Assembly (NCBI GenBank): GCA_963850205.1
Contig: CAWKKJ010000017.1
Location: forward strand, 496,001-560,000
Reading direction: 5' to 3'
Length of the DNA stretch: 64,000 nucleotides
Source: JACVRW01 sp963850205
GTDB taxonomy: Bacteria > Actinomycetota > Thermoleophilia > Solirubrobacterales > Thermoleophilaceae
The position numbers and the translations under genes are program-made. Of the stretch, positions 26,488 through 34,849 are shown piece after piece; within the stretch, counting starts at the first letter, position 1, and every line of letters starts with the position of its first letter. The notes under the pieces were generated by a model that searched no databases, had not been told where the DNA came from, and saw only the letters and a list, made by a program, of their open reading frames with translations.

Positions 26488-26509
26488 TAGTTCGACTAAC
26501 CTCGAACTA
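26488..26509. promoter_or_regulatory. Operator-like palindrome upstream of MFS transporter
   Basis: Perfect 8-bp inverted repeat TAGTTCGA - 6 nt - TCGAACTA, ending 17 bp before the ATG at 26527. It is AT-rich for this genome. A TATAGT that could serve as a -10 element overlaps its left edge (26486-26491). The size and symmetry fit a MarR/TetR-type dimer site. No regulator gene is adjacent, so the partner is unknown. Confidence 0.55.
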
Positions 26510-26526
26510 ATCTTCTCATCCGGCCG

Positions 26527-27825
26527 ATGAACCAGGGCCGGCCGAGCGGTCTCCATCCACACATGCCCACGCCTCGCTCCATTCAGCGGATCTACCTCGG
26601 GCTGATGCTCGGGAACACGCTGGCGGCGTCGCTGATCTGGGGGATCAACACGATCTTCCTGCTCGACGCGGGCCTCTCGAACCTCGAGGCCTTCGCCGCC
26701 AACGCCTTCTTCACGGCCGGGATGGTGCTCTTCGAGGTGCCCACCGGCATCGTCGCCGACACGGTGGGCCGCCGCATGTCCTACCTGCTGGGCACGCTGA
26801 CCCTCACAGCCTCGACGCTGCTCTACGTCCTGCTCTGGGAGCTGGGAGCGCCGTTCTGGCAGTGGGCGCTGGTGTCGATGCTGCTCGGCCTCGGGTTCAC
26901 CTTCTTCTCCGGCGCCGTCGAGGCCTGGCTGGTCGACGCGCTCGCGGCGACGGGCTTCACCGGCGAGCTCGAGGCGGTGTTCGGGCGCGGTCAGATCGTG
27001 GTCGGAGCGGCGATGCTCACGGGCGCGCTCGCCGGTGGCTTCATCGCCGAGCAGGCCAGCCTGGGCCTGCCGTTCGTGCTGCGCGGCGCGATCCTGATCG
27101 TGATGTTCGGCGTGGCGTTCCGGTTCATGCGCGACGTGGGCTTCACCCCCGAGCAGGGCGGCCGGCCGCTGGCCGAGATGCGGCGCATCGCGGCGGCGTC
27201 GGTTCAGTTCGGCTGGCGCGTGCCCGCGGTCAAGTGGCTGATGGTCGAGTCGCTGTTCACCGGCGGGGTGGGCATCTACGCCTTCTACGCCCTCCAGCCC
27301 TACCTCCTCGAGCTCTACGGCGACCCGGGGGCGTACCAGATCGCCGGCCTGGTGGCGGCGATCGTCGCCGGGGCGCAGATCCTCGGCGGGCTGGCCGCGA
27401 CCCGCATCCGCCGGCTGTTTCATCGCCGCACGTCCGCCCTGATCGGGGTCGCGGCCCTGAACGTGCTCACGCTCGTGCTGATCGGCGTGGTCGAGGACTT
27501 CTGGGCGGTGGTCGGGCTGACGACCCTCTGGGGGCTCCTGTTCGCCGCCGCGATGCCGATCCGCCAGACCTATCTCAACGGTCTGATCCCGTCGCAGCAG
27601 CGAGCCACCATCCTCTCCTTCGACTCGCTGATGGACTCGACCGGCGGCGTCTGGGCCCAGCCGGCCCTCGGGCGGGCGGCCGACGTGTGGGGCTACGGGC
27701 CGTCGTATCTGATCGGGGCCGGGATCTCGGTGATGGCCCTGCCCTTCCTGGCCCTGTCCCGGCGCCAGAACACCCCCGCCGACAGGTCCGAGCCCCGTGC
27801 GCAGGCGGCGCCCCAGCCGGCGTGA
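26527..27825 (+). CDS. MFS transporter
   Basis: Major facilitator of 432 aa with 12 predicted membrane helices. The loop 2-3 motif region reads PTGIVADTVGRRMSYLLG (DxxGRR type A-motif variant), and the FEVPTG sequence before it is typical of a group annotated as drug or metabolite exporters. ATG 26527 is used; ATG 26563 (MPTPRSIQRIYL) is equally plausible. It converges with the second MFS gene, 3 bp apart. Substrate unknown. Confidence 0.88.
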   Translation: MNQGRPSGLHPHMPTPRSIQRIYLGLMLGNTLAASLIWGINTIFLLDAGLSNLEAFAANAFFTAGMVLFEVPTGIVADTVGRRMSYLLGTLTLTASTLLYVLLWELGAPFWQWALVSMLLGLGFTFFSGAVEAWLVDALAATGFTGELEAVFGRGQIVVGAAMLTGALAGGFIAEQASLGLPFVLRGAILIVMFGVAFRFMRDVGFTPEQGGRPLAEMRRIAAASVQFGWRVPAVKWLMVESLFTGGVGIYAFYALQPYLLELYGDPGAYQIAGLVAAIVAGAQILGGLAATRIRRLFHRRTSALIGVAALNVLTLVLIGVVEDFWAVVGLTTLWGLLFAAAMPIRQTYLNGLIPSQQRATILSFDSLMDSTGGVWAQPALGRAADVWGYGPSYLIGAGISVMALPFLALSRRQNTPADRSEPRAQAAPQPA

Positions 27826-27828
27826 CCC

Positions 27829-29046
27829 CTAGGTGCGGATCGGGCTGGCCTCGTCCTCGAAGGTCCGGGCGGAGCCGGCCAGCCACCCGGCCCACATGAG
27901 CGGGGCGAGGATGACGATGAGGAACAGGATGGGCGCGGTCCAGCCACCGGTGATGTCGTTCAGGGCCCCCGCGATCAGTGGGCCGGTCGCGGCGACCAGG
28001 TAGCCGACCGTCTGAGCCATCGACGAAAGCTGCGTGGCCCCGGCCGTCGTGCGGCTGCGGAGAACGAACAGCGTCAGGGCGAGGCTGATCGCGGCGCCCA
28101 GCGCGAGCCCGAGGATGACCATCCAGAGCACCGCGAGCGAGACGGGCGCCGCGATGAGCCCGACGAGCCCGAGCAGCAACGCACCGACGATCACGACCGC
28201 CAGGCCGCGCTGCTGCTCGAGCCGCGCTGCCAGCACCGGCATGATCAGCCCGCCGACGATCCCGAACAGCGCCAGGAGCGAGAGCATCAGCCCCGCCCGG
28301 GCCTCGGCCATTCCGGCGTCCTGCAACAGTGTCGGCACCCACGCCGTCAGCGCGAAGAAGACAACCGACTGCAGGCCGATGAAGGCGGCGGCCGCCCAGG
28401 CGAGCGACGAGCGCCAGACCGAGTAGGTCTGACCGTCGTCGTGGGATGCGCTCGCACCCTGTGCGGCCACCGCAGACCACACCAGGGTGGCGGCAAGGGC
28501 GAGCACGCCCCAGGTGGCGAGCGCGGTCCGCCACTCGACGTCCAAGGCATCGCGGAGGGGGACCGTGAGCCCCGCGGCGAGTGCCGCGCCCCCGTTGAGC
28601 GCAACGGAGTAGACGGCCATGGCCGGCCCGGTGCGCTGGGGGAAGTGACGCTTCACCACCGCCGGCATCAGGACGTTGCCCACGGCGATGCCCACGCCCG
28701 CGATCACCGAACCGGCGAACAGGGCGGCGGTCGGCGACAGCAGCCGCACCGCGATCCCACACAGAATCAGCATGAGCGCGGCCAGCACCGCCCGCTCCAG
28801 GCCCAGCCGTCGCGCGACACGCGGGCCGGCGGCCGCGAAGGCGCCGAAGCAGAGCACCGGCAGGGTGGTCAGCAGCCCGATGGCGACCGCGTTGAGGCCG
28901 ACGTCGGCGCGTATGGACTCGGCCAGTGGGCCCACGGCCACCACCGCGGGCCGCAGGTTCAACGAGGCCAGCGCGATCGCAGCAATCAGGAAGGCGACGC
29001 GAAGCGGTGAACCTCGGCGCGACCGGGTGGCGGGAGGCACGGCCAT
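27829..29046 (-). CDS. MFS transporter, CynX/NimT type
   Basis: 405 aa, 12 predicted membrane helices. The N-terminal LASLNLRPAVVAVGPL sequence is characteristic of the CynX/NimT group (cyanate and nitroimidazole transporters and relatives). The ATG lies 24 bp from a perfect dre-like palindrome (29071-29088) shared with the divergent sugar-binding protein, so it may belong to the aminosugar regulon. That would fit uptake or efflux of an aminosugar-related compound, but the family does not establish this. Confidence 0.87.
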   Translation of the reverse strand: MAVPPATRSRRGSPLRVAFLIAAIALASLNLRPAVVAVGPLAESIRADVGLNAVAIGLLTTLPVLCFGAFAAAGPRVARRLGLERAVLAALMLILCGIAVRLLSPTAALFAGSVIAGVGIAVGNVLMPAVVKRHFPQRTGPAMAVYSVALNGGAALAAGLTVPLRDALDVEWRTALATWGVLALAATLVWSAVAAQGASASHDDGQTYSVWRSSLAWAAAAFIGLQSVVFFALTAWVPTLLQDAGMAEARAGLMLSLLALFGIVGGLIMPVLAARLEQQRGLAVVIVGALLLGLVGLIAAPVSLAVLWMVILGLALGAAISLALTLFVLRSRTTAGATQLSSMAQTVGYLVAATGPLIAGALNDITGGWTAPILFLIVILAPLMWAGWLAGSARTFEDEASPIRT

Positions 29047-29070
29047 GAAACGTAACCTCCGCTTGCCGCT

Positions 29071-29088
29071 AACTGGTCTAGACCAGTT
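29071..29088. promoter_or_regulatory. dre-like operator (DasR/NagR type GntR site)
   Basis: Perfect 18-bp palindrome AACTGGTCTAGACCAGTT. The core ACTGGTCTAGACCAGT matches the site bound by DasR-type GntR regulators of aminosugar metabolism. It lies between the divergent CynX-type transporter (ATG at 29046) and the sugar-binding lipoprotein (ATG at 29137). The GntR gene of the same cluster (31863-32618) is the obvious candidate to bind it. Confidence 0.85.
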
Positions 29089-29136
29089 GTGGTAGCGTCC
29101 GCGCCTCGGGCACAGCGGAGTAGGAGGGAAGCTTCA

Positions 29137-30243
29137 ATGGCGGGTCGTACCAAGCTCAGGGTGCTCGCGGCGATCGCCGCGGCGCTCGCGCTCATGGGTC
29201 TCAGCGCGTGCGGAGACGACGATGACGGCGGCGGCGGCGGTGGCGGCGAGGGGGCCAAGGTCGCCCTGCTCCTGCCGGAGACCAAGACCACGCGCTACGA
29301 GGAGCAGGACCGGCCCAACTTCGAGCGCCGGGTCAAGGAGCTGTGCAAGGACTGCGAGGTGATCTACTCGAACGCCAACCAGGATCCGGCCAAGCAGCAG
29401 CAGCAGGCCGAGGCGGCCATCACCCAGGGCGCCAAGGTGATCGTGATGAGCTCCGTGGACGTCAAGTCGGCCGCCGGCATCGTCCAGCGGGCCAAGCAGT
29501 CCGACGTGGCCGTGATCGCCTACGGGCGGCTGATCCCCGATGCCGACATCGACTACTACGTCTCGATCGACCCGTTCAAGGTCGGCCAGCAGCAGGCCGA
29601 GTTCCAGATGAAGGCGGTCAAGCAGGACGGAGGCTCCGCGCCCAAGGTGGTCATGATCAACGGCGCGCCCACCGACTCCAACGCCAAGCCCTACAAGGAC
29701 GGGGCCATGGACGTCCTGGAGAAGCAGGGGGCGGACGTGGTCAAGAGCTTCGACACCCCCGACTGGAGCCCGGACAAGGCCCAGCAGGAGATGGAGCAGT
29801 CCATCACCTCGCTCGGCAACGACGGCTTCGACGCGGTCTACGTGGCCAACGACGGGATGGCGGGCGGCGCCATCGCGGCGCTCAAGGGCGGCGGCATCGA
29901 GCCCTCCAGCCGGTTCGTGACCGGTCAGGACGCAGAGCTGGCGGGCATTCAGCGCATCCTGAGCGGAGAGCAGCTCATGACCGTGTACCAGCCGATCATC
30001 CAGATCGCCGAGACGGCGGCCGAGCTGGCCGTGCCGATCGCGCAGGGCAAGACACCGCCGGCCGACGCGGCGCCGGAGAAGGTCGACAACGGCGCGAAGC
30101 AGGTGCCTTCGGCGCTGCTCGACACGATCGCGATCGACAAGAACAACATCGACAGCACCGTGGTGAAGGACGGCTTCCTCGACGTGGGGGAGATCTGCAC
30201 AGGCGCGTACGCCCAGGCCTGCAAGAAGGCCGGACTGCAGTGA
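29137..30243 (+). CDS. Sugar ABC transporter substrate-binding lipoprotein (CUT2, XylF-like), orphan
   Basis: 368 aa lipoprotein: signal peptide with lipobox LSAC, an Asp/Gly-rich linker, then a type I periplasmic-binding fold. Visible family segments are VALLLPETKTTRYEEQDRP, IYSNANQDPAKQQQQAEAA, VVMINGAPTDSNA and TPDWSPDKAQQEMEQ. It is closely similar to the binding protein at 53041-54168. No ATPase or permease gene is next to it; a BadF-type kinase follows with a GTGA overlap. A good ribosome-binding site (GGAGTAGGAGGG) precedes the ATG. The dre-like site upstream and the aminosugar genes downstream suggest an aminosugar ligand (inference). Confidence 0.92.
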   Translation: MAGRTKLRVLAAIAAALALMGLSACGDDDDGGGGGGGEGAKVALLLPETKTTRYEEQDRPNFERRVKELCKDCEVIYSNANQDPAKQQQQAEAAITQGAKVIVMSSVDVKSAAGIVQRAKQSDVAVIAYGRLIPDADIDYYVSIDPFKVGQQQAEFQMKAVKQDGGSAPKVVMINGAPTDSNAKPYKDGAMDVLEKQGADVVKSFDTPDWSPDKAQQEMEQSITSLGNDGFDAVYVANDGMAGGAIAALKGGGIEPSSRFVTGQDAELAGIQRILSGEQLMTVYQPIIQIAETAAELAVPIAQGKTPPADAAPEKVDNGAKQVPSALLDTIAIDKNNIDSTVVKDGFLDVGEICTGAYAQACKKAGLQ

Positions 30244-31184
30244 CCCCGGCGGCGCTCGCCGTCGACGCCGGACAGACCGAGATCAGGGCCGCGCTCGACA
30301 ACGGGCGCGGCCCGCGCACGGCGAGGGCGCCTGGAGTGCTCCGTCTGGGGCCCGCGGCCGGGCCCGACGACGTGGCCGCCGGGCTCCTGGCCGCGGTGGC
30401 GGGCCTCGGCCCGCTGCCGTCGCCGCCTCCGCCGGCCGGCATCGGGCTGTCCGGGTTCGAGGCGGCGAGCGAGGAGGACCTGCGGCGGGTGGCCACGAGA
30501 CTTCGTGGCGAGCTCGGGCTCGAGCGGCTGGCGATCGCGAGCGACGGGCTGACCTCGCTGCTGGGCGCGCTCGGCGACCGGCCCGGCGCCGTGGTCGCCG
30601 CCGGCACCGGCGCGGTGTGCGTGGCCCGTCGCGGCGAACGCACGGTCAAGGTGGACGGCTGGGGCTCCCTGCTCGGCGACGCCGGCAGCGGCTTTGCCAT
30701 CGGCCGCGCCGGCCTGGACGCGGCGCTGCGCCAGGCCGACGGCCGGGGTGAGCCGACCGCCCTGCTGGCGGCGGCCGAGCGGCGCTTCGGCGGGCTGCCC
30801 GGGCTTCCCGAGCACGTCTACGGGTCCGCGGTGCCCACCCGGGCGATAGCGGGGTTCGCCGCCGACGTGGGCGCCGAGGCGGCTGCGGGCGACGCGGTGT
30901 CCCTGCGCGTCATGCGCGACGCCGCGCACGAGCTGGCGCTCTCGGCCTGCGCGGCGCTCGAGCGCCTGTTCGACCCCGGTGAGGCGGCCTCGGTGTCCTA
31001 CGCCGGCAACGTGTTCCTCGCCGGCGCGGTGCTGCTCGAGCCCTTCGAGCGGGCGCTGCGCGAGCGCCGCCCGGAGGCCGAGGTCGTGCCTCCCGAGGGC
31101 GACTCCCTGGCCGGAGCGGCGCTTCTGGCCGCGCGGACAGAGGAGCTGCGGCCCGAGCGCGGTCTGCTGTGGACCGGGCGCTGA
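30240..31184 (+). CDS. BadF/BadG/BcrA/BcrD-type ATPase, probable N-acetylglucosamine kinase
   Basis: 314 aa actin-fold (ASKHA) kinase. N-terminal phosphate-1 loop LAVDAGQTEIRA, IASDGLTSLLGAL with a likely catalytic Asp, VVAAGTGAVCVAR (phosphate-2) and WGSLLGDAGSGFAIGR are typical of eukaryote-like GlcNAc kinases. Expected to phosphorylate GlcNAc (or a related aminosugar) at O6 for NagA. GTG start overlaps the binding-protein stop; the 3' end overlaps nanE by 16 bp. Confidence 0.85.
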   Translation: MTPAALAVDAGQTEIRAALDNGRGPRTARAPGVLRLGPAAGPDDVAAGLLAAVAGLGPLPSPPPPAGIGLSGFEAASEEDLRRVATRLRGELGLERLAIASDGLTSLLGALGDRPGAVVAAGTGAVCVARRGERTVKVDGWGSLLGDAGSGFAIGRAGLDAALRQADGRGEPTALLAAAERRFGGLPGLPEHVYGSAVPTRAIAGFAADVGAEAAAGDAVSLRVMRDAAHELALSACAALERLFDPGEAASVSYAGNVFLAGAVLLEPFERALRERRPEAEVVPPEGDSLAGAALLAARTEELRPERGLLWTGR

Positions 31185-31879
31185 GCGATCCGCTGGCCGC
31201 GCTCGCGGGCGGGCTGGTGGTCTCGGTGCAGGCCCCCGCCGACAGCCCGCTCGGCCAGACCGCCCACATGGTGGCGATCGCCCGGGCCGCCGAGGCCGGC
31301 GGCGCCGTGGGCATCCGGGCCGAGGGCGGCTCCGACGTCGCGGCCATCAGGGCGGCGGTGGCCGTTCCCGTGATCGGGCTCAAGAAGCGTCGGGTTCCGG
31401 GCAGCGAGGTGTACATCACGCCGCAGTTCGAGGACGCGCGCGAGGTGGCGGCCGCCGGCGCCGACCTGATCGCCCTCGACGCCACCGCCCGGGGCCGCCC
31501 GGGCGGCGAGTCCGTGGAGCAGCTGATCGCCGCCGTGGCCGGCGAGCTGGGCCGTCCCGTGCTGGCCGACGTGGACTCGCTGGAGGCCGCGACGAGCGCA
31601 CGCCGGGCCGGTGCCGCCGCGGTGGCCACGACCCTGGCGGGCTACACCGTCCCGGGCCCGGTGCCCACCGAGCCGGACCTGGAGCTGGTGGCCCGGCTCG
31701 CCGCCGAGCTCGACTGCCCCGTGCTGGCCGAGGGCCGCTACGGCTCGCCCGACGTCGTGCGCACCGCCCTTGCCGCCGGTGCCCTGGCGGTGGTGGTGGG
31801 TGCCGCCATCACCGACCCCATGGCCCTCACCCGCCGGTTTGCGGCGGCCACCCGGAGCTCCGATGGCGCGCCGGCCTGA
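31169..31879 (+). CDS. nanE: N-acetylmannosamine-6-phosphate 2-epimerase (NanE-type)
   Basis: 236 aa TIM-barrel enzyme interconverting ManNAc-6-P and GlcNAc-6-P. Visible: GGLVVSVQAPADSPL, AGGAVGIRAEGGSDVAAIR, VPVIGLKKRR, YITPQFEDAREVAAAGADLIALDAT (key catalytic region) and VLAEGRYGSPD. The GTG start overlaps the kinase gene by 16 bp and the 3' end overlaps the GntR gene by 17 bp. It would let the pathway take ManNAc as well as GlcNAc; no sialic acid lyase was seen. Confidence 0.85.
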   Translation: MDRALSDPLAALAGGLVVSVQAPADSPLGQTAHMVAIARAAEAGGAVGIRAEGGSDVAAIRAAVAVPVIGLKKRRVPGSEVYITPQFEDAREVAAAGADLIALDATARGRPGGESVEQLIAAVAGELGRPVLADVDSLEAATSARRAGAAAVATTLAGYTVPGPVPTEPDLELVARLAAELDCPVLAEGRYGSPDVVRTALAAGALAVVVGAAITDPMALTRRFAAATRSSDGAPA

Positions 31880-32618
31880 CCGCGACGGGCTTCCCCGGCG
31901 CCTGCCCGGCGGCCCCAAGGGGCAGGGCCTGCGGGAGATCCTCGAGGGGCTGGTGGCCTCTCTGCCGCCGGGCTCAGAGCTGCCCTCCGAGCGGCTGCTG
32001 GCCGAGCGCTACGGCCTGGCCCGGATGACCGTGCGCACGGAGGTCGACCGCCTGGCCGCCGGCGGCTCGGTGTATCGCCTGCACGGGAGGGGGACCTTCG
32101 TGGCCGAGCCGCGGGTGGCCCAGGCGGGCCTGTTCACCTCGTTCACCGAGGACATGCGCAGCCGTGGGCTGGAGCCAGGCTCGATCGTGATCGCGCAGGA
32201 GATCACGGAGGCCACGACCTTCCTGGCCGGCGCGCTCGAGATCGCTCCCGGGGCCCCGGTGGCCCGGGTGGAGCGAGTGCGCACCGCCGACGGCCGGCGA
32301 ATGGCTCTCGAACGGGCCCATCTGCCTGCCGAGCGCCTCCCCGGCGTGGCCGAGGCCGACTTCGAGTCCGGCTCGCTGTTCGAGGTGCTGGCGAGCCACG
32401 GGGTCACCCTGCACGAGGCCCAACAGCGCGTGCTGGCGGTGGCCGTGACCGGCGAGGAGGCGGCGCTGCTCGGCATCGAGGCGGGCCACCCGGGGCTGCT
32501 GTTCCGGACCCTGGCCCGCGACGCGCAGAGCACGCCGGCCTACTTCGCCACCTCGCTCTACCGGGGCGACCGCTACGAGATCGACCTGCGCCAGAGCCGG
32601 GGAGGGCAGACGTCGTGA
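31863..32618 (+). CDS. GntR-family transcriptional regulator (HutC/DasR subfamily)
   Basis: 251 aa. N-terminal winged helix (LPPGSELPSERLLAERYGLARMTVR, key residues PSE.LA..YG..R.TVR, and YRLHGRGTFVAEP) followed by a UTRA effector domain (about residues 95-240; LFTSFTEDMRSRGLEP). HutC-subfamily regulators of this type respond to phosphorylated aminosugars. It is encoded inside the aminosugar operon, and two dre-like operators bound the cluster (29071-29088, 34741-34758). Stop and start overlap with the SIS gene (GTGA). Confidence 0.9.
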   Translation: MARRPDRDGLPRRLPGGPKGQGLREILEGLVASLPPGSELPSERLLAERYGLARMTVRTEVDRLAAGGSVYRLHGRGTFVAEPRVAQAGLFTSFTEDMRSRGLEPGSIVIAQEITEATTFLAGALEIAPGAPVARVERVRTADGRRMALERAHLPAERLPGVAEADFESGSLFEVLASHGVTLHEAQQRVLAVAVTGEEAALLGIEAGHPGLLFRTLARDAQSTPAYFATSLYRGDRYEIDLRQSRGGQTS

Positions 32619-33634
32619 CGCCGCCGGGCACGCGCATGGCGGCCGACATGGCGGCCCAGCCCCGGGTGCTGCGCGCGCTGGCCGGCAGGCGCACCCAGCT
32701 CCTGGCCTCGCTGGGTGACGTGCGGCCGGCCGGGATCGTGGTGGTGGCCCGCGGCTCGTCGGACTACGCGGCCGTCTTCGGCCGCTACCTGTTCGAGGCG
32801 GCCACCGGGCGCCCGGTGGCGCTCGCGGCCCCCAGCCTGCGGACGCTCTACGGCGTGGAGCCGCGACTCGACGGCTGGCTGGCCGTGGCGGTGAGCCAGT
32901 CGGGGAGGACGCCCGAGATCGCAACCGTGCTCGAGGCCTACGCGCGGGCCGGCGCCCGTACGGTGGCGGTGACCAACGACCCGGAGAGCCCGCTGGCCAC
33001 CGCCGCCGACCACGACGTCGCGCTCGCCGCGGGTGAGGAGCAGGCGGTGCCGGCGACCAAGACCTTCACCGCCCAGCTGGCGGCGATCGCCGTGATCGCC
33101 GAAGCCCTGGGCCGGGTGCCGTGGACCGACAGCGACTGGGAGCGTATGCCCGCCGCGGTCGAGGAGGTGCTGGCCGACCCCGCCCCCGCCGAGCGCGCGG
33201 CGTCGAGGCTCGGGGCCGCGCACGAGCTCGTGGCCGTGGGGCGGGGATACCTGATGTGCGTCGCGCTGGAGGCCGCCCTCAAGCTGCGCGAGGCGGCCGG
33301 CGTGCGGGCCGAGGGCTGGTCGGCCGCGGACTTCCGGCACGGGCCGGTGACGGTCGCGGGCACCGACCTCCCGCTGCTCGCGGTGAGCGCGGCCGGCCCG
33401 GCCGCGGCGGACACCGAGGAGCTGGCCGCCTCCCTTGAGCGCGCGGGCACGCCGGTGCTGCGGCTGGCCGACCGCCCCGACGTGGCGCTGCCCTACCCGG
33501 AGGGGCTGGCCGAGCCGCTCGCCGCGATACCGGCCGCGGTGCGGGCCCAGCAGCTGGCGCTCGAGCTCGCGCTGCGGCGAGGCGTCGACCCCGACGAGCC
33601 GCCCGGGCTGCGCAAGGTGACGCCGACTACCTGA
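32615..33634 (+). CDS. SIS-domain glucosamine-6-phosphate deaminase/isomerase-like protein
   Basis: 339 aa with two SIS domains, like the isomerase half of GlmS but lacking the N-terminal glutaminase domain. Phosphosugar-binding segments: VARGSSDYAA, AVSQSGRTPEIATVLEA, LREAAGVRAEGWSAADFRHGP. GlmS-like proteins without the glutaminase domain act as ammonia-releasing GlcN-6-P deaminases (NagB-II). In this operon it would convert GlcN-6-P from NagA to fructose-6-P. GTG start overlaps the GntR stop; the 3' end overlaps nagA (convergent) by 8 bp. Confidence 0.87.
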   Translation: MTPPGTRMAADMAAQPRVLRALAGRRTQLLASLGDVRPAGIVVVARGSSDYAAVFGRYLFEAATGRPVALAAPSLRTLYGVEPRLDGWLAVAVSQSGRTPEIATVLEAYARAGARTVAVTNDPESPLATAADHDVALAAGEEQAVPATKTFTAQLAAIAVIAEALGRVPWTDSDWERMPAAVEEVLADPAPAERAASRLGAAHELVAVGRGYLMCVALEAALKLREAAGVRAEGWSAADFRHGPVTVAGTDLPLLAVSAAGPAAADTEELAASLERAGTPVLRLADRPDVALPYPEGLAEPLAAIPAAVRAQQLALELALRRGVDPDEPPGLRKVTPTT

Positions 33635-34730
33635 CGAAGGCCTCGGCGCCCCCGACCAGGGTGCGTACGACCGAGAGCTGCTCGTCCAACACGGCCAGGT
33701 GCGCCGGGGCTCCGGGACGGAGCCTGCCCAGGTCGTCCCGGCCGAGCAGCCGCGCCGGGGCGGTGGAGGCCGCGTGCACGGCGTGCTCCAGCGAGGCGCC
33801 GCTCGACATCAGGTTGCGCACCGCCTGGTCGAGCGTGAGCACGCTGCCGGCCAGCGTGCCGTCACGCAGGCGCGCGGCGCCCTCGCGCACCCGCACCGGG
33901 CGGCCGCCCAGCTCGTACTCGCCCGGCCCGTAGAGCGCGGCCTCGATGGCGTCGGTCACCAGGCAGAAGCGCCGCCCGGCCGCGAGGAAGGCGCCGTACG
34001 CCGACTCGGGGGCCATGTGCACGCCGTCCACGATCGCCTGGACGGTCACGTCGCTGCGCACCAGCGCCACGCCCCCCAGGCCCGGGTCCCGCGCGGTGAA
34101 GCGCCGGTGCGCGTTGTGGAGATGGGTCACGGCCGCGGCCCCGGCGTCGAAGGCCGCGTGCGCCTGGCGCGCGTCGGCGTCCGAGTGGCCGCAGGAGACG
34201 ACCACGTCCGCGCCGCGCAGGCCGCCCAGCAGCTCGGTCGCGCCAGGCAGCTCGGGCGCCAGGGTCATCATGCGCACCGGCCCGAGCTCGCACAGCTGCC
34301 GGGCGAGGCCGAGGTCGGGTGGGCGCAGGTGCGCCGGATCGTGGGCGCCGGGCCAGTCGGGCGACAGGAAGGGCCCCTCCAGGTGCACCCCGGTCACCAG
34401 CGGCAGCCCGTCGCAGGTGACGGCGGCCTCGGCCGCGACGGCGAGCGGCTCGGCGTACCCCTCGACGGGAGAGGACACGAGCGTGGGCTGGAAGGCGACC
34501 ACGCCGGTGCTCGCCTGGGTCCGCGCGGCGCCGCGGAGCCCGGCGACGTCTGTGCCGAGGAAGTCCACCCCGGCCACGCCGTTGATGTGCGCGTCGACGA
34601 ACCCGGGCACGGCGATGCCCTCCGGACCCGCGGGCTGCACGCCCACGGCGGTCACCACGCCGTCGTCGATTCTCACGTCGCCGCCGACGATCTCGCCGTC
34701 GGCCAGCGCGGCCCTCACTCCCAGGCGCAC
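33627..34730 (-). CDS. nagA: N-acetylglucosamine-6-phosphate deacetylase
   Basis: 367 aa amidohydrolase that deacetylates GlcNAc-6-P to GlcN-6-P. Landmarks: AVPGFVDAHINGVAGVDF, TGVHLEGPFLS (metal-binding Glu), VVSCGHSDA and THLHNAH (metal-binding His), and VTDAIEA with the catalytic Asp. The GTG at 34730 is preceded by a GGGGG run at fair spacing and lies 11 bp from the dre-like operator; a GTG at 34718 is an alternative. It converges with the SIS gene. Confidence 0.9.
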   Translation of the reverse strand: MRLGVRAALADGEIVGGDVRIDDGVVTAVGVQPAGPEGIAVPGFVDAHINGVAGVDFLGTDVAGLRGAARTQASTGVVAFQPTLVSSPVEGYAEPLAVAAEAAVTCDGLPLVTGVHLEGPFLSPDWPGAHDPAHLRPPDLGLARQLCELGPVRMMTLAPELPGATELLGGLRGADVVVSCGHSDADARQAHAAFDAGAAAVTHLHNAHRRFTARDPGLGGVALVRSDVTVQAIVDGVHMAPESAYGAFLAAGRRFCLVTDAIEAALYGPGEYELGGRPVRVREGAARLRDGTLAGSVLTLDQAVRNLMSSGASLEHAVHAASTAPARLLGRDDLGRLRPGAPAHLAVLDEQLSVVRTLVGGAEAFVR

Positions 34731-34740
34731 CTGCGGCCCC

Positions 34741-34758
34741 CACTGGTCTATACCAGTT
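34741..34758. promoter_or_regulatory. Second dre-like operator, upstream of nagA
   Basis: The core ACTGGTCTATACCAGT differs at one position from the perfect site at 29071-29088. It sits only 11 bp upstream of the nagA GTG, so a bound GntR protein would block initiation directly. Its position at the far end of the aminosugar gene set supports one regulon controlled by the encoded GntR regulator. The rest of the 34731-34849 gap shows no other recognisable element. Confidence 0.8.
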
Positions 34759-34849
34759 GGAGAGTGTATGGCTCCGACGAAGAACCGGATTGCCGGTCGC
34801 GCTCCCGGGCACAAGGACCGTGCGGCGGCGCGGCTCCCAGTCCAAGGAC

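Noticed and set aside
24712..27423. 903-codon open frame on the minus strand
   Set aside because: It lies opposite the MeaB-like, CHAD and MFS genes, which have clear family motifs. Its composition (His/Gln/Arg-rich, no motifs) is that of an antisense shadow in high-GC DNA.
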